This document shows, piece after piece, positions 1-6,535 of a stretch of 15,190 nucleotides of DNA (positions are counted from its first letter, which is position 1; each line of letters starts with the position of its first letter). Origin of the DNA: CAZDAW01 sp964503685. Its GTDB lineage: Bacteria > Chloroflexota > Anaerolineae > Anaerolineales > Anaerolineaceae. The DNA lies in assembly GCA_964503685.1 (NCBI GenBank), contig CAZDAW010000088.1:1-15190 (forward strand). Reading direction: 5' to 3'. Position numbers and translations under genes: made by a program. The notes under the pieces were generated by a model. That model searched no databases. It was not told where the DNA came from and was given only the letters and a program-made list of their open reading frames with translations.

Positions 1-53
1 CCTACAGAAACTTTAACGCATTGCCTTTCACACCCGGAGAGCAAATGCCTAAT

Positions 54-461
54 CTACTTCAAACCTTTCTCGTTGAAAAAGGAAGCATACTTCTTGTCAA
101 CAACCTTGATGTGATTTTTCAACCAATCACTTAAGAAATTCATTACCTCCAATGAAAGACTCAACTTTCCAGATTCCAGACCACTTCTAAATTCAGTTAC
201 CTTTTTCACAAAATCAGCATGCTCTCGCTTATGAGCGAGGGTATCTGAATAACCGAATAAATCGAAATATTTCTCTTCAGTTTTAAAGTGTAAGTCGGCA
301 TAATCAACCAACCCATTGATTGTTTTTCCAATGACAACCTTGCCCCTTCCCTGGCGCATGGCATCATAGAGTTCGTTGATCATTTCCAGGAGCCTCTGAT
401 GCTGCTTATCAATCTCAGCCACATTGACGCTAAAACTTTCGTCCCATTGAATAATTGACAT
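54..461 (-). CDS. Bacteriohemerythrin (hemerythrin-family O2-binding protein)
   Basis: A 135-residue single-domain hemerythrin. These four-helix-bundle proteins bind O2 reversibly at a non-heme di-iron site and act in the cytoplasm in oxygen storage, sensing or delivery. All seven expected iron ligands are visible at the usual spacings: H21, H58-x3-E62, H77-x3-H81 and H117-x4-D122. The typical N-terminal WDESFSV motif is also present. Length is normal for the family, and there is no fused methyl-accepting or GGDEF domain. The ATG at 459-461 is preceded by an AGAAAGGA ribosome binding site (471-478), which supports the start. The gene appears monocistronic: the next gene in the same direction ends at 819. 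No clear terminator is seen in the 53 bases downstream. The fold and iron site are secure; the physiological role is inferred. Confidence 0.95.
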   Translation of the reverse strand: MSIIQWDESFSVNVAEIDKQHQRLLEMINELYDAMRQGRGKVVIGKTINGLVDYADLHFKTEEKYFDLFGYSDTLAHKREHADFVKKVTEFRSGLESGKLSLSLEVMNFLSDWLKNHIKVVDKKYASFFNEKGLK

Positions 462-818
462 TGTGCGTTGTCCTTTCTGAGGTTAGAGGTAAAATTCATC
501 CCGCCTTTTTCAATATCAGCAGTAAAAGAGTCGGCGGGGTTAACTATCCCAATTATCGCGCCATTTCTGGCGAAATACTGGGTTATCCAGAAGCGCTCCG
601 GAACGTCCTCCAGCCAATTTCCCGCTTTATTCTCTCTTGTGTTCAATATCCACTGCGCCACGCGTACTAAAATCGCACGGACCAATCATCAATATCCTGC
701 ATTCGATAAAGAACACAGAATGATAAAAAAGAACCTGAAGTCATTAACAGTTTACTGATCGGGAAGTGCAAAAAACATATAATGTTCGAATGACTTAAAA
801 TCCCCTCGCCAATTTATA
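462..818. other. Intergenic region, no convincing gene
   Basis: About 357 bases between the hemerythrin start and the HEAT-repeat stop. The hemerythrin ribosome binding site lies at its left edge. A small hairpin (CGCCA, loop TTTC, TGGCG) sits at 559-572. A perfect 8-bp inverted repeat (AAGTCATT at 738-745, AATGACTT at 789-796) encloses a weak AT-rich hairpin followed by a T tract on the minus strand. Overlapping open frames exist on both strands, but they have no good ribosome binding site and no recognisable domain. I saw no clear promoter for the hemerythrin gene. Confidence 0.5.
770..796 (-). terminator. Weak candidate terminator after the HEAT-repeat gene
   Basis: Read on the minus strand, AACAT, loop TAT and ATGTT run directly into a six-T tract, 33 bases past the HEAT-repeat stop. 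The stem is only 5 bp and AT-rich, so termination would be weak. The longer inverted repeat around it (738-745 with 789-796) may add stability. Confidence 0.3.
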
Positions 819-2171
819 TTATTTTACCCATTTCCGTTGACCCAATGTTTTCTCCATCAAAGTGCGCGGGCGATGATCAATTTTACTAAGAGCGGCAAAG
901 GCCGCATGATGCACCTTTTCGTTATTTGCCTGCAAGCTCTCGATAAGGGGACCTATTGCCCGGCTATCCCCAAGCGCGCCCAGGGCCTCGATGACAGGAA
1001 TCGCCGGTTCTTTTTGCAACACCCGAATCAACGGTTCGACTGCTCGCCGGTCGCCGATCTCGCCCAGTAAACTTGCCGCGTTGAGCCGGTAATAATGGGA
1101 TATCTTTTCACTTTCGAGCACCTGTATGAGAGGTTCGACAGCCTGTTTTCCCAAATCGATTATTTTCTGATGGTCATTGCAAGCCAACCAGCACCAGATT
1201 CCAGTCTCCACATCAGGCGCCTGCCAGCCTATCTTATTCAGCGAACTGGCAGCAATTTGCCACACCTCTTCTCGAACTTCCATGTTTTCCTTCAACGCCT
1301 GCTCAAGGGCCTTAATCGCCTGGTCGCCATCGATTTTCCCCAACATCTCTGCTGCAAGACAGGCTATTTCCGGCAATTCGGATTTGAGCGCGGCGCTGAG
1401 CGGCTCAACCGCTCCTGGATCTTTGATTTGCGTCAATGCCGAGTGGACATAATTTCTAAAAATTTCCATATTCCGCTGTGAAACCGGACCACCGACATGG
1501 TATTTGTAAGATTGCCAGGCATTCAGAAGAGGTTCAACAGCCTCTTTGCCAAAACTAATTAAGGCATCCACCTCGGCCTTGAAATTATGCGGTTCCAGAT
1601 GAGAAGTCGTCTGGATTGTCGTTCCAGCCTTACGCATCGTTTCGATGAAATACTCGCGCCCTGCCGGCGCATCGGTATAACGGCGGATTGCCTCGCATTT
1701 TTGTTTCAACAACGTCAGAATGGGTATTATGGCGCGCGGGTCGCCAATATCTGCCAGCGCATTCACCGCCGCCGTTCCAACCGGGTCTCCTCTGGCAGCC
1801 GCCTTAATCAATCCGTCCAGGGCCTGTACATCACCAATCTTGCCCAGCGTCTCAATAATCGCAACACTCGTCCGATCGTCCCTGGTTTCATCTTGCTCGG
1901 TAAAATAGGATAAGGCCGCAAGCAATGGACGCACAAGCAGATTGCCCGAGTCGATACAGCGCATCCAGTCATTTATCCGTTTTGCCGTGTCGACAATAGC
2001 TTTATTGCGCTCCCAATAAATGCTGCCGTAGACCGTATTGCCATCCAAGGCGGCCAGAAGCGGCGCTACAGCCGGGCCGCCAATTTTCACACATTCTTCC
2101 CAATTCCCTTCTGCAATATGTCGGTTGATTTCTTCATCCAACTTGTTTAAATCAATTGTATTCATCCCCAT
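819..2171 (-). CDS. HEAT-repeat (PBS-lyase-like) scaffold protein
   Basis: A 450-residue protein built largely from about 30-residue alpha-helical HEAT repeats. Repeated cores of the form 'AVEPLI..L', 'G[DK]..A' and 'LG.IGD.RA' recur throughout, for example near residues 115-160, 250-300 and 345-435. Such proteins form curved solenoids used for protein-protein contact; some relatives are phycobilin lyases, but nothing here points to pigment chemistry. There is no signal peptide or membrane segment, so it is probably cytoplasmic. The ATG at 2169-2171 has a GAGG ribosome binding site 8 bases upstream; a second ATG two codons inside is a weaker alternative. It lies downstream of the sigma factor gene but has its own promoter (2360-2388) and an approximately 180-base leader, so it need not share the sigma transcript. 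The specific partner is unknown. Confidence 0.85.
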   Translation of the reverse strand: MGMNTIDLNKLDEEINRHIAEGNWEECVKIGGPAVAPLLAALDGNTVYGSIYWERNKAIVDTAKRINDWMRCIDSGNLLVRPLLAALSYFTEQDETRDDRTSVAIIETLGKIGDVQALDGLIKAAARGDPVGTAAVNALADIGDPRAIIPILTLLKQKCEAIRRYTDAPAGREYFIETMRKAGTTIQTTSHLEPHNFKAEVDALISFGKEAVEPLLNAWQSYKYHVGGPVSQRNMEIFRNYVHSALTQIKDPGAVEPLSAALKSELPEIACLAAEMLGKIDGDQAIKALEQALKENMEVREEVWQIAASSLNKIGWQAPDVETGIWCWLACNDHQKIIDLGKQAVEPLIQVLESEKISHYYRLNAASLLGEIGDRRAVEPLIRVLQKEPAIPVIEALGALGDSRAIGPLIESLQANNEKVHHAAFAALSKIDHRPRTLMEKTLGQRKWVK

Positions 2172-2207
2172 TCAGCCATCCTCGCTTTCTACTGCTCGCC
2201 CTGCCGG

Positions 2208-2246
2208 TTACCGATAAGAACAACCGAGATGACGAAATACAGGCAT
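2208..2246 (-). CDS. Possible 12-codon leader ORF with perfect Shine-Dalgarno
   Basis: In the leader of the HEAT-repeat gene, the minus strand reads TAAGGAGGTGA immediately before an ATG, an 11-base match to the anti-Shine-Dalgarno tail of 16S rRNA. The frame encodes MPVFRHLGCSYR and stops 36 bases before the HEAT start. GGAGG lies only 3 bases from the ATG, which is closer than usual. It could be a translated leader peptide, a standby or regulatory ribosome site, or a remnant. There is no run of one amino acid that would suggest classical attenuation. Confidence 0.35.
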   Translation of the reverse strand: MPVFRHLGCSYR

Positions 2247-2359
2247 TCACCTCCTTATTAGGAAGGATCCTTTAATTTCAGGCTGTGCAGATTGCATCGT
2301 TTCGTAAATAAAACAGCTTTATCAAACACCCCCATCTTCCATCTTCTTTGTGCAATTAG

Positions 2360-2388
2360 ATTATAACCACCCTGTTAACGAAATTCAA
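2360..2388 (-). promoter_or_regulatory. Sigma-70-like promoter of the HEAT-repeat gene
   Basis: On the minus strand: -35 TTGAAT (2383-2388), a 17-base spacer, and a consensus -10 TATAAT (2360-2365). The predicted start near 2353 gives a leader of about 180 bases before the HEAT-repeat ATG. The leader includes the short ORF at 2208-2246. Confidence 0.65.
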
Positions 2389-2442
2389 CTATCCGACACG
2401 GAAAAAATTCGGGATTCTTTGGATAGATGAATTGCATCGATC

Positions 2443-2460
2443 ACTCCGCGGAACCGGAGT
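2443..2460 (-). repeat. Hairpin overlapping the sigma-factor stop codon
   Basis: ACTCCG (2443-2448) and CGGAGT (2455-2460) form a 6-bp GC-rich stem with a 6-base loop, touching the sigma-factor TAA. No T tract follows on the minus strand, so it is not a standard intrinsic terminator. It may protect the 3' end or attenuate read-through. Confidence 0.4.
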
Positions 2461-3017
2461 TATCCAAAGGCTTCTTCAATTCTCGAACGCATAATTTCTT
2501 TCGAACGGTGTAAATGCGTGCGAACGGTATTGATATTGATCTTCAGTATCCCTGCGATCTCTTCATAACTCAAATTTGCATCGTAGCGCAGGGCAATCGT
2601 CATCCGCCAAGTCTCAGGTAATCCAGCGACCACTTCTGCCAACGTCTGTAAAAGCTCTGCTCGTTCGGCCTGGCATTCGGGCAACGGCGCCGGGTCAGTG
2701 ATCATTTCCATTTCAATCCCAACATCGCTGGCAGCAAAGCGATATTCTGACCTCCACCAATCGCGAACCAGATTGACAGCAATCGTAACCAGGTAAGGGT
2801 AAATCGGCCGATCGTTCTGATATTTCGGCAGCGACTTCCAGAATTTCCAGAACGTTTCTTGAAGGATCGATTCAGCTTCAGCATCATCGCCCATGAAACG
2901 GTGTACCACGCGATATAACCGGGGCAAATACGAGGTGATCAATTGCTGTAATGCTTCTTCATCTCCTCTTTTTAACCGATTGATCAGACTCTGTTCATTG
3001 TTGAGTGATGGCTGCAT
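2460..3017 (-). CDS. ECF-like RNA polymerase sigma factor (sigma-70 family)
   Basis: A 185-residue protein with only regions 2 and 4 of sigma-70, as in extracytoplasmic-function sigma factors, which redirect RNA polymerase to a stress regulon. Region 2 spans about residues 22-92 (acidic segment DDAEAESILQETFWKFW, then the -10-recognition segment around YPYLVTIAVNLVRDWWR). Region 4 spans about 122-178, with the helix-turn-helix LSYEEIAGILKININTVRTHLHRSKEIMR. The linker is short, and there is no C-terminal extension of the kind seen in some large ECF groups. The ATG at 3017 has only a weak GGAT-like ribosome binding site. No anti-sigma gene lies next to it: the neighbours are a HEAT-repeat gene downstream and a terminator-bounded unit upstream. 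Its control is therefore unclear. The class is secure; the regulon is unknown. Confidence 0.93.
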   Translation of the reverse strand: MQPSLNNEQSLINRLKRGDEEALQQLITSYLPRLYRVVHRFMGDDAEAESILQETFWKFWKSLPKYQNDRPIYPYLVTIAVNLVRDWWRSEYRFAASDVGIEMEMITDPAPLPECQAERAELLQTLAEVVAGLPETWRMTIALRYDANLSYEEIAGILKININTVRTHLHRSKEIMRSRIEEAFG

Positions 3018-3100
3018 GGTTATCCGTAAATCAAAACAGAGATGATTCTGCTTATCCTTTATTTAAACAAATATTTGCAACGAACGCCGGTTTTATTTGT

Positions 3101-3136
3101 AAAAAACGCTGGAGCGAGCCTGAAACTCACTCCAGC
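3101..3136 (-). terminator. Rho-independent terminator of the membrane protein/regulator unit
   Basis: On the minus strand, GCTGGAGTGAG and CTCGCTCCAGC form an 11-bp stem (one G-T pair) with a 7-base loop, followed by GTTTTTT. It begins 20 bases past the winged-helix gene stop and should separate this unit from the sigma factor gene. Confidence 0.9.
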
Positions 3137-3155
3137 TAATTGATAATTGAAAAAG

Positions 3156-3464
3156 CTACGAGATATTCTCTACAATTTGGCTGAGCTGTTTACGATAAGC
3201 CTCAAAAGCAGCGCGGCCAGCGTCGGTAAGACTACATAAAGTCTGCGGGGTCTTGCCCCTGAAGGTTTTCTCTATCTTGAGGTAACCGGCTTCCTCTAAT
3301 TTCGTCAGATGAGAAGAGAGGTTGCCACGCGTCAGGCCAGTCTCATTCAGCAAGTAAAGAAAATCGGCCTGAGCTGCGGCATAGAGCAGGGCTGCAATCA
3401 TCAACCGGGCAGGTTCATGGATAATGCGATCCACATCGGTCAGGTCACGCAGCGGTTGAGTCAT
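3156..3464 (-). CDS. Winged-helix transcriptional regulator
   Basis: A 102-residue single-domain DNA-binding protein. A helix-turn-helix spans about residues 34-60 (LYLLNETGLTRGNLSSHLTKLEEAGYL), followed by a wing (about 61-78, IEKTFRGKTPQTLCSLT) and a C-terminal helix for dimerisation. This pattern fits the MarR/ArsR-like winged-helix family (HTH_27 type), which typically acts as a small dimeric repressor. No metal-binding cysteine pair of the ArsR sensors is seen. The ATG overlaps the stop of the upstream membrane protein in ATGA, and GAGGAG lies 5 bases upstream, so the two are translationally coupled. The perfect palindrome over the unit's promoter (4114-4148) is the obvious candidate for its own operator, implying autorepression. 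The signal it responds to is unknown. Confidence 0.88.
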   Translation of the reverse strand: MTQPLRDLTDVDRIIHEPARLMIAALLYAAAQADFLYLLNETGLTRGNLSSHLTKLEEAGYLKIEKTFRGKTPQTLCSLTDAGRAAFEAYRKQLSQIVENIS

Positions 3465-4096
3465 AGCGGCTCCTCACTCATAACATGCGTTTTATTCAGA
3501 TAATTGACCAGGGTGATCACACCTGAAAGGATCCAACACAAGCCATTCCCAATCAGTAAAACGGTAAACTGGTACCCTTCCGTCAGCGACATCATGGCTA
3601 ACGCAGCTCCCAAGGCTAGAGCGATCACGGCGAGCAGATAAAATCTTTTAACTCCCACCCGGGCGCCAATATAGAAAATGAATATCGCCATCAACGCCGC
3701 CGTCATGAATACCAGCCAGTTACGGTTGCCCACCGGCGCTAATTTAATCAGACCGAAGGTAATCAGGGCAGCTACCCCCCCGGCCAGAAGACCTACCCAC
3801 CAACGCCGCTTGCGACTTGCCGGACGCGGGTAGGCAACATAACCAGTGCGCGGGTAGGTGTAGCGTTCTTTCAAAGATTTAACCGTCCTTCCGCCCAGCC
3901 AGATTCCGAGAAGGATAATGAGCGGCTGGCCGATACCCACAACCAGCGCCGAAAGAATACCCGGTGAGGTCAGAACATTGATGAGATACATCAAACCAAG
4001 CAGCAAAATCACCACGCCGACGAGAATTTCGTTAAGCCCATCCACATACCAGTAACGTTTGGTACGTAAAATCACGTCTTCAACAGGTTGTTTCAT
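3461..4096 (-). CDS. Six-helix membrane protein of unknown function
   Basis: A 211-residue integral membrane protein. Hydrophobic segments lie at about residues 24-42, 47-67, 100-120, 127-147, 152-171 and 176-199. A basic loop (about 68-99, rich in R/K/Y and containing YTYPRTGYVAYPRP) separates the first two helices from the last four and is likely cytoplasmic. There is no signal peptide and no catalytic motif I recognise. The start ATG has AGGAG about 5-6 bases upstream. It is the first gene of a two-gene unit with the winged-helix regulator, an arrangement common for small regulator/membrane protein pairs in Gram-positive and Chloroflexota genomes. Its role is not known; its abundance is probably set by the regulator through the promoter-operator upstream. 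Confidence 0.85.
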   Translation of the reverse strand: MKQPVEDVILRTKRYWYVDGLNEILVGVVILLLGLMYLINVLTSPGILSALVVGIGQPLIILLGIWLGGRTVKSLKERYTYPRTGYVAYPRPASRKRRWWVGLLAGGVAALITFGLIKLAPVGNRNWLVFMTAALMAIFIFYIGARVGVKRFYLLAVIALALGAALAMMSLTEGYQFTVLLIGNGLCWILSGVITLVNYLNKTHVMSEEPL

Positions 4097-4113
4097 TTTT
4101 TCTCCTATGTTGT

Positions 4114-4148
4114 ATATAAACTAGTTTGTAATACAAACTAGTTTATAT
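4114..4148. promoter_or_regulatory. 35-bp perfect palindromic operator
   Basis: Two 17-base arms (4114-4130 and 4132-4148) are exact reverse complements around a single central base. Each arm contains AAACTAGTTT (4118-4127 and 4135-4144), itself a 10-bp palindrome, so the site offers two dimer sites 17 bp apart. It overlaps the -10 hexamer and the expected transcription start of the promoter for the membrane protein/regulator unit, where a bound protein would block RNA polymerase. The winged-helix protein of the same unit is the likely ligand. Confidence 0.85.
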
Positions 4149-4174
4149 TATAGTCGTTGTTTGCGATATGTCAA
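4147..4174 (-). promoter_or_regulatory. Consensus sigma-70-like promoter of the membrane protein/regulator unit
   Basis: On the minus strand a perfect TTGACA (4169-4174), a 16-base spacer and a perfect TATAAT (4147-4152). The start is expected near 4140, about 44 bases before the membrane protein ATG. Such a strong core promoter fits one held down by a repressor; the operator palindrome begins at its -10 element. Confidence 0.85.
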
Positions 4175-4239
4175 GAGTAAAATCATAAAACAAATAGCGC
4201 GACATTTCATTATCAATTATCCCACCTCAATCCAATTAT

Positions 4240-4276
4240 TAAAATAAAAAAGCGGGCCATCATGTAGAAGACCCGC
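4240..4276 (-). terminator. Rho-independent terminator of the ABC exporter operon
   Basis: On the minus strand, GCGGGTC and GGCCCGC form a 7-bp stem (one G-T pair) with an 11-base loop, followed by a T-rich tract (TTTTTTATTTT). It lies 20 bases beyond the stop of the adaptor gene. Confidence 0.85.
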
Positions 4277-4296
4277 CATAGAAAATTATAATATTT

Positions 4297-5646
4297 TCAA
4301 TCACTACTCTCTGGCGCGATCAGAAAACTCACGTCAGCCGGCATGCCGGCTTTCAATTCGCCGCTCGGATTTGGCACACTGATTTTGACTGCAAATACAG
4401 TCGTCTTCCGACCGTCAACAGTAGAGACATTGCGCGGGGTAAATTCAGCCTGATCAGCAATGTGAACAACGTTGCCCGTAAAAGTTCGGTTTGGGTACGA
4501 ATCGACAGCCACAACAACTTTTTGCCCCAGGCTGATTTGCCCATATTGAGTTTCGGGGATATAGACAATGAGATCCACTTTATCCAATTGTCCAATAGTC
4601 ATGACATTTGTACCAGCCGCGACCAGTTCGCCAACCTCAAGGTTCCGCGAAAAGACAATTCCGGAAACCGGCGCCTTTACAACCGATTTGGATAGCTGAA
4701 TTTGAATTACCTTCAATGCAGCTTCCGCCTGAGTCAGATTTGCCTGCGCCTGAGTAACGCCCGTTTTCGCCTGTTCGAGATTAGCCTGAGCAGCTTTCAT
4801 ACGTGGGGAATATTCGCCTGTCTGAAGCTGAGCCAGATAATCTTCAGCATTATCCAAACGCGCCTTGGCCGCTGCAACGGATGCCCGCGCCTCTAAAACC
4901 CTTTCGGCAGAGGATTTGTTGAGCAGGCGGCTGTATTCCAGTTGAACAGAATCAAGTTCGGTTTTAGCCGAATCCAATAAATCCTGAGCTGCTTTTTCCA
5001 ATTCAGTCTTATCCAGAGCATTTTGCGCCTGTTCAAGGGTCAGCTTTGCATTGATGAAAGCCGACTCTGCCTCTGCCAGACGTTTTTCAACACTGACAAA
5101 ATCGCTATTGCTGGCGTTCTTCAACTCGCTTTCGAGAGCAGTCTGCTCAACAGACAATGCTTTTTTGGCAGATTCAACTTCAGCCCTTGCCGCTTCTATC
5201 GTTTCATTCCGTTGATAATACCAGACTGGCAGGTCAAACTCCTCGGGCGGATCTACTGTCCAGTCAACATTTCGAGTTTGTTTTTCTTGCAGGCGCGATT
5301 CTTGATAAATCAGATCAAATTGCGCCTGTGCGCTGGTATATTGTGCATTAGCGGTGTCCAAGGCTGCTCTGGCCGTTTCAATTGAAGCCTTTGCCTGGCT
5401 CTCCTGAGCCGCCAACAATGAATCGTCCAAACGGAATAAGACATCACCTTCCTGAACAGAATCTCCCTCATTGACATTAACCTCTAAAACTTTACCCCCA
5501 AGTTCAGAAGCAATATTGACATTATTGGTGGAGATGGTGCCCGAAGCTTTGATGCCTTCGGATACGATTCCGGCGTTTGCACAAGCCGCCATCGCCAACG
5601 CAACAATCAGCATTAGAAAGAATAAAAATAATCTTTTTAGTTTCAT
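4297..5646 (-). CDS. HlyD/YbhG-type adaptor lipoprotein of ABC-2 exporter
   Basis: A 449-residue membrane-fusion (adaptor) protein that would link the ABC permease to the outside. A signal peptide (residues 1-21, KLKR then a hydrophobic core) ends in a lipobox-like MAAC at C22. A lipoyl/barrel-sandwich half follows (about 33-70, ASELGGKVLEVNVNEGD), then a very long helical hairpin (about 75-335). After it come the second lipoyl half (KAPVSGIVFSRNLEVGELV) and the beta-barrel and membrane-proximal region, with the usual LKAGMPADVSF near the end. Within the hairpin, a Trp/Pro-rich insertion (around NVDWTVDPPEEFDLPVWYYQ) breaks the heptads. I chose the ATG at 5644-5646 because GGAGG lies 7 bases upstream and the signal peptide starts there; the open frame reaches 5793 but would overlap the permease end. 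It is the last gene of the operon, before the terminator. The substrate is unknown. Confidence 0.9.
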   Translation of the reverse strand: MKLKRLFLFFLMLIVALAMAACANAGIVSEGIKASGTISTNNVNIASELGGKVLEVNVNEGDSVQEGDVLFRLDDSLLAAQESQAKASIETARAALDTANAQYTSAQAQFDLIYQESRLQEKQTRNVDWTVDPPEEFDLPVWYYQRNETIEAARAEVESAKKALSVEQTALESELKNASNSDFVSVEKRLAEAESAFINAKLTLEQAQNALDKTELEKAAQDLLDSAKTELDSVQLEYSRLLNKSSAERVLEARASVAAAKARLDNAEDYLAQLQTGEYSPRMKAAQANLEQAKTGVTQAQANLTQAEAALKVIQIQLSKSVVKAPVSGIVFSRNLEVGELVAAGTNVMTIGQLDKVDLIVYIPETQYGQISLGQKVVVAVDSYPNRTFTGNVVHIADQAEFTPRNVSTVDGRKTTVFAVKISVPNPSGELKAGMPADVSFLIAPESSD

Positions 5647-5743
5647 CAACAATCCTCCTCGCATTAATTTGAGTTCAGTGATAGCCATTGATTTCAGAGC
5701 ATTGCTTACCTGGTCTGCGTGTTTTGCTATATCTACACGCAGT

Positions 5744-6532
5744 TTACAGATGTTTTCTGAACGTAAATACGCTTCCGACAAAATAAACAACACTCAAAAC
5801 GACAAGCCAGATAATCGACTCCATGAGATAATTCGCGCTGATCCCTTTCAGCATGATGCCGCGGGAAATTTCAAGAAAATGAGTTACCGGTAAAATCTCT
5901 CCGACCAGATACGATGCCAGCGGCATATTCGCCCGCGAGAACATCAGCCCAGAAAGGATGATCGCCGGTAAAACAACCACGCCGACTGCGATATACATGG
6001 CTTGCATTTGAGTTTGCTAAATGTTTGAAATCAAAACGCCCATCCCCATTGAACCCAGGATGAACAGAGCGCCTAAACCGATCAACATCCAGANNNNNNN
6101 NNNNNNNNNNNNNNNNNNNNNNNNNNNNNNNNNNNNNNNNNNNNNNNNNNNNNNNNNNNNNNNNNNNNNNNNNNNNNNNNNNNNNNNNNNNNNCGTTTTA
6201 TCCGTTTCGAGCTGGCGGCTGAAATCTTCGGGGATAAATATGCCAGCCTGCACCAATCCCCGATCAATTAACCCCACGATTTCATCTTCGCTCAATGCAT
6301 CATACATCAGCTTAAAGTAGCCGCTCGATGTGTAATAATCAATGTATCGGCGGCTCGTATCCGTTTTGGAGAGATCAGCTACCGCCAGCGGGACATTACT
6401 TGTTTCACCTGATACGCCATAGCCTAACAGGATCAGCAAGGCAGCGGGTAAAAGGATGATCAGAGTCAACGTCCGTGGGTCGCGCCAGATATGGAGGAAC
6501 TCTTTTTTCATAATAGTCCATAACCGATCCAT
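5744..6532 (-). CDS. ABC-2 type permease (YbhS/YbhR-like), interrupted by gap and in-frame TAG
   Basis: Membrane subunit of the exporter, seen in two parts. The N-terminal part (6194-6532, 113 residues) has MDRLWTIMKKEFLHIWRDPR, a first membrane helix (about 22-41) and part of the large extracytoplasmic domain. After 100 N comes the C-terminal part (5744-6093) with the last membrane helices, including WMLIGLGALFILGSMGMGV, LPAIILSGLMF and a closing TM ending FTFRKHL. A TAG at 6017-6019 sits in frame between ...GVLISNI and QTQMQAM..., inside a segment normally continuous in this family. Visible sequence is about 229 codons against roughly 370 for a usual member, so much more than 100 bases is probably missing. 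The start ATG has AAGGAG 8 bases upstream, inside the end of the ATPase 2 gene. The gene may be intact with a sequencing error near the contig end, or a true pseudogene. The two parts could also belong to two tandem permeases. Confidence 0.8.
6094..6193. other. Scaffold gap of 100 N
   Basis: Exactly 100 unknown bases, the usual placeholder size rather than a measured distance. It falls inside the permease, in the region expected to encode the rest of the extracytoplasmic domain and the following helices. An open frame running across it has no meaning, because N cannot show stops and the true length is unknown. Confidence 0.98.
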
Positions 6533-6535
6533 ATT

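Noticed and set aside
380..685. Minus-strand 101-codon frame upstream of the hemerythrin gene, with a protein-like middle (NWLEDVPERFWITQYFARNG)
   Set aside because: It starts at TTG without a clear ribosome binding site, overlaps the hemerythrin gene by 82 bases in another frame, and matches no family I know. It could be a gene remnant, but I cannot support it as a gene.
468..758. Plus-strand 96-codon frame in the same intergenic region
   Set aside because: It shares the region with other open frames and has no ribosome binding site and no domain; its hydrophobic look is typical of an antisense shadow.
2440..2462. Hairpin at the sigma-factor stop read as an intrinsic terminator
   Set aside because: No T tract follows on the transcribed strand and the stem is only 6 bp; kept as a plain hairpin.
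4114..4148. Perfect palindrome read as a terminator or mobile-element end
   Set aside because: It lies over the -10 and start site of a consensus promoter, is AT-rich, has no flanking T tract in a useful position, and has no transposase nearby; an operator fits better.
5647..5793. N-terminal extension of the adaptor protein to 5793
   Set aside because: It overlaps the permease C-terminus, lacks a ribosome binding site, and would bury the signal peptide behind 49 non-hydrophobic residues; the ATG at 5646 has an ideal site.
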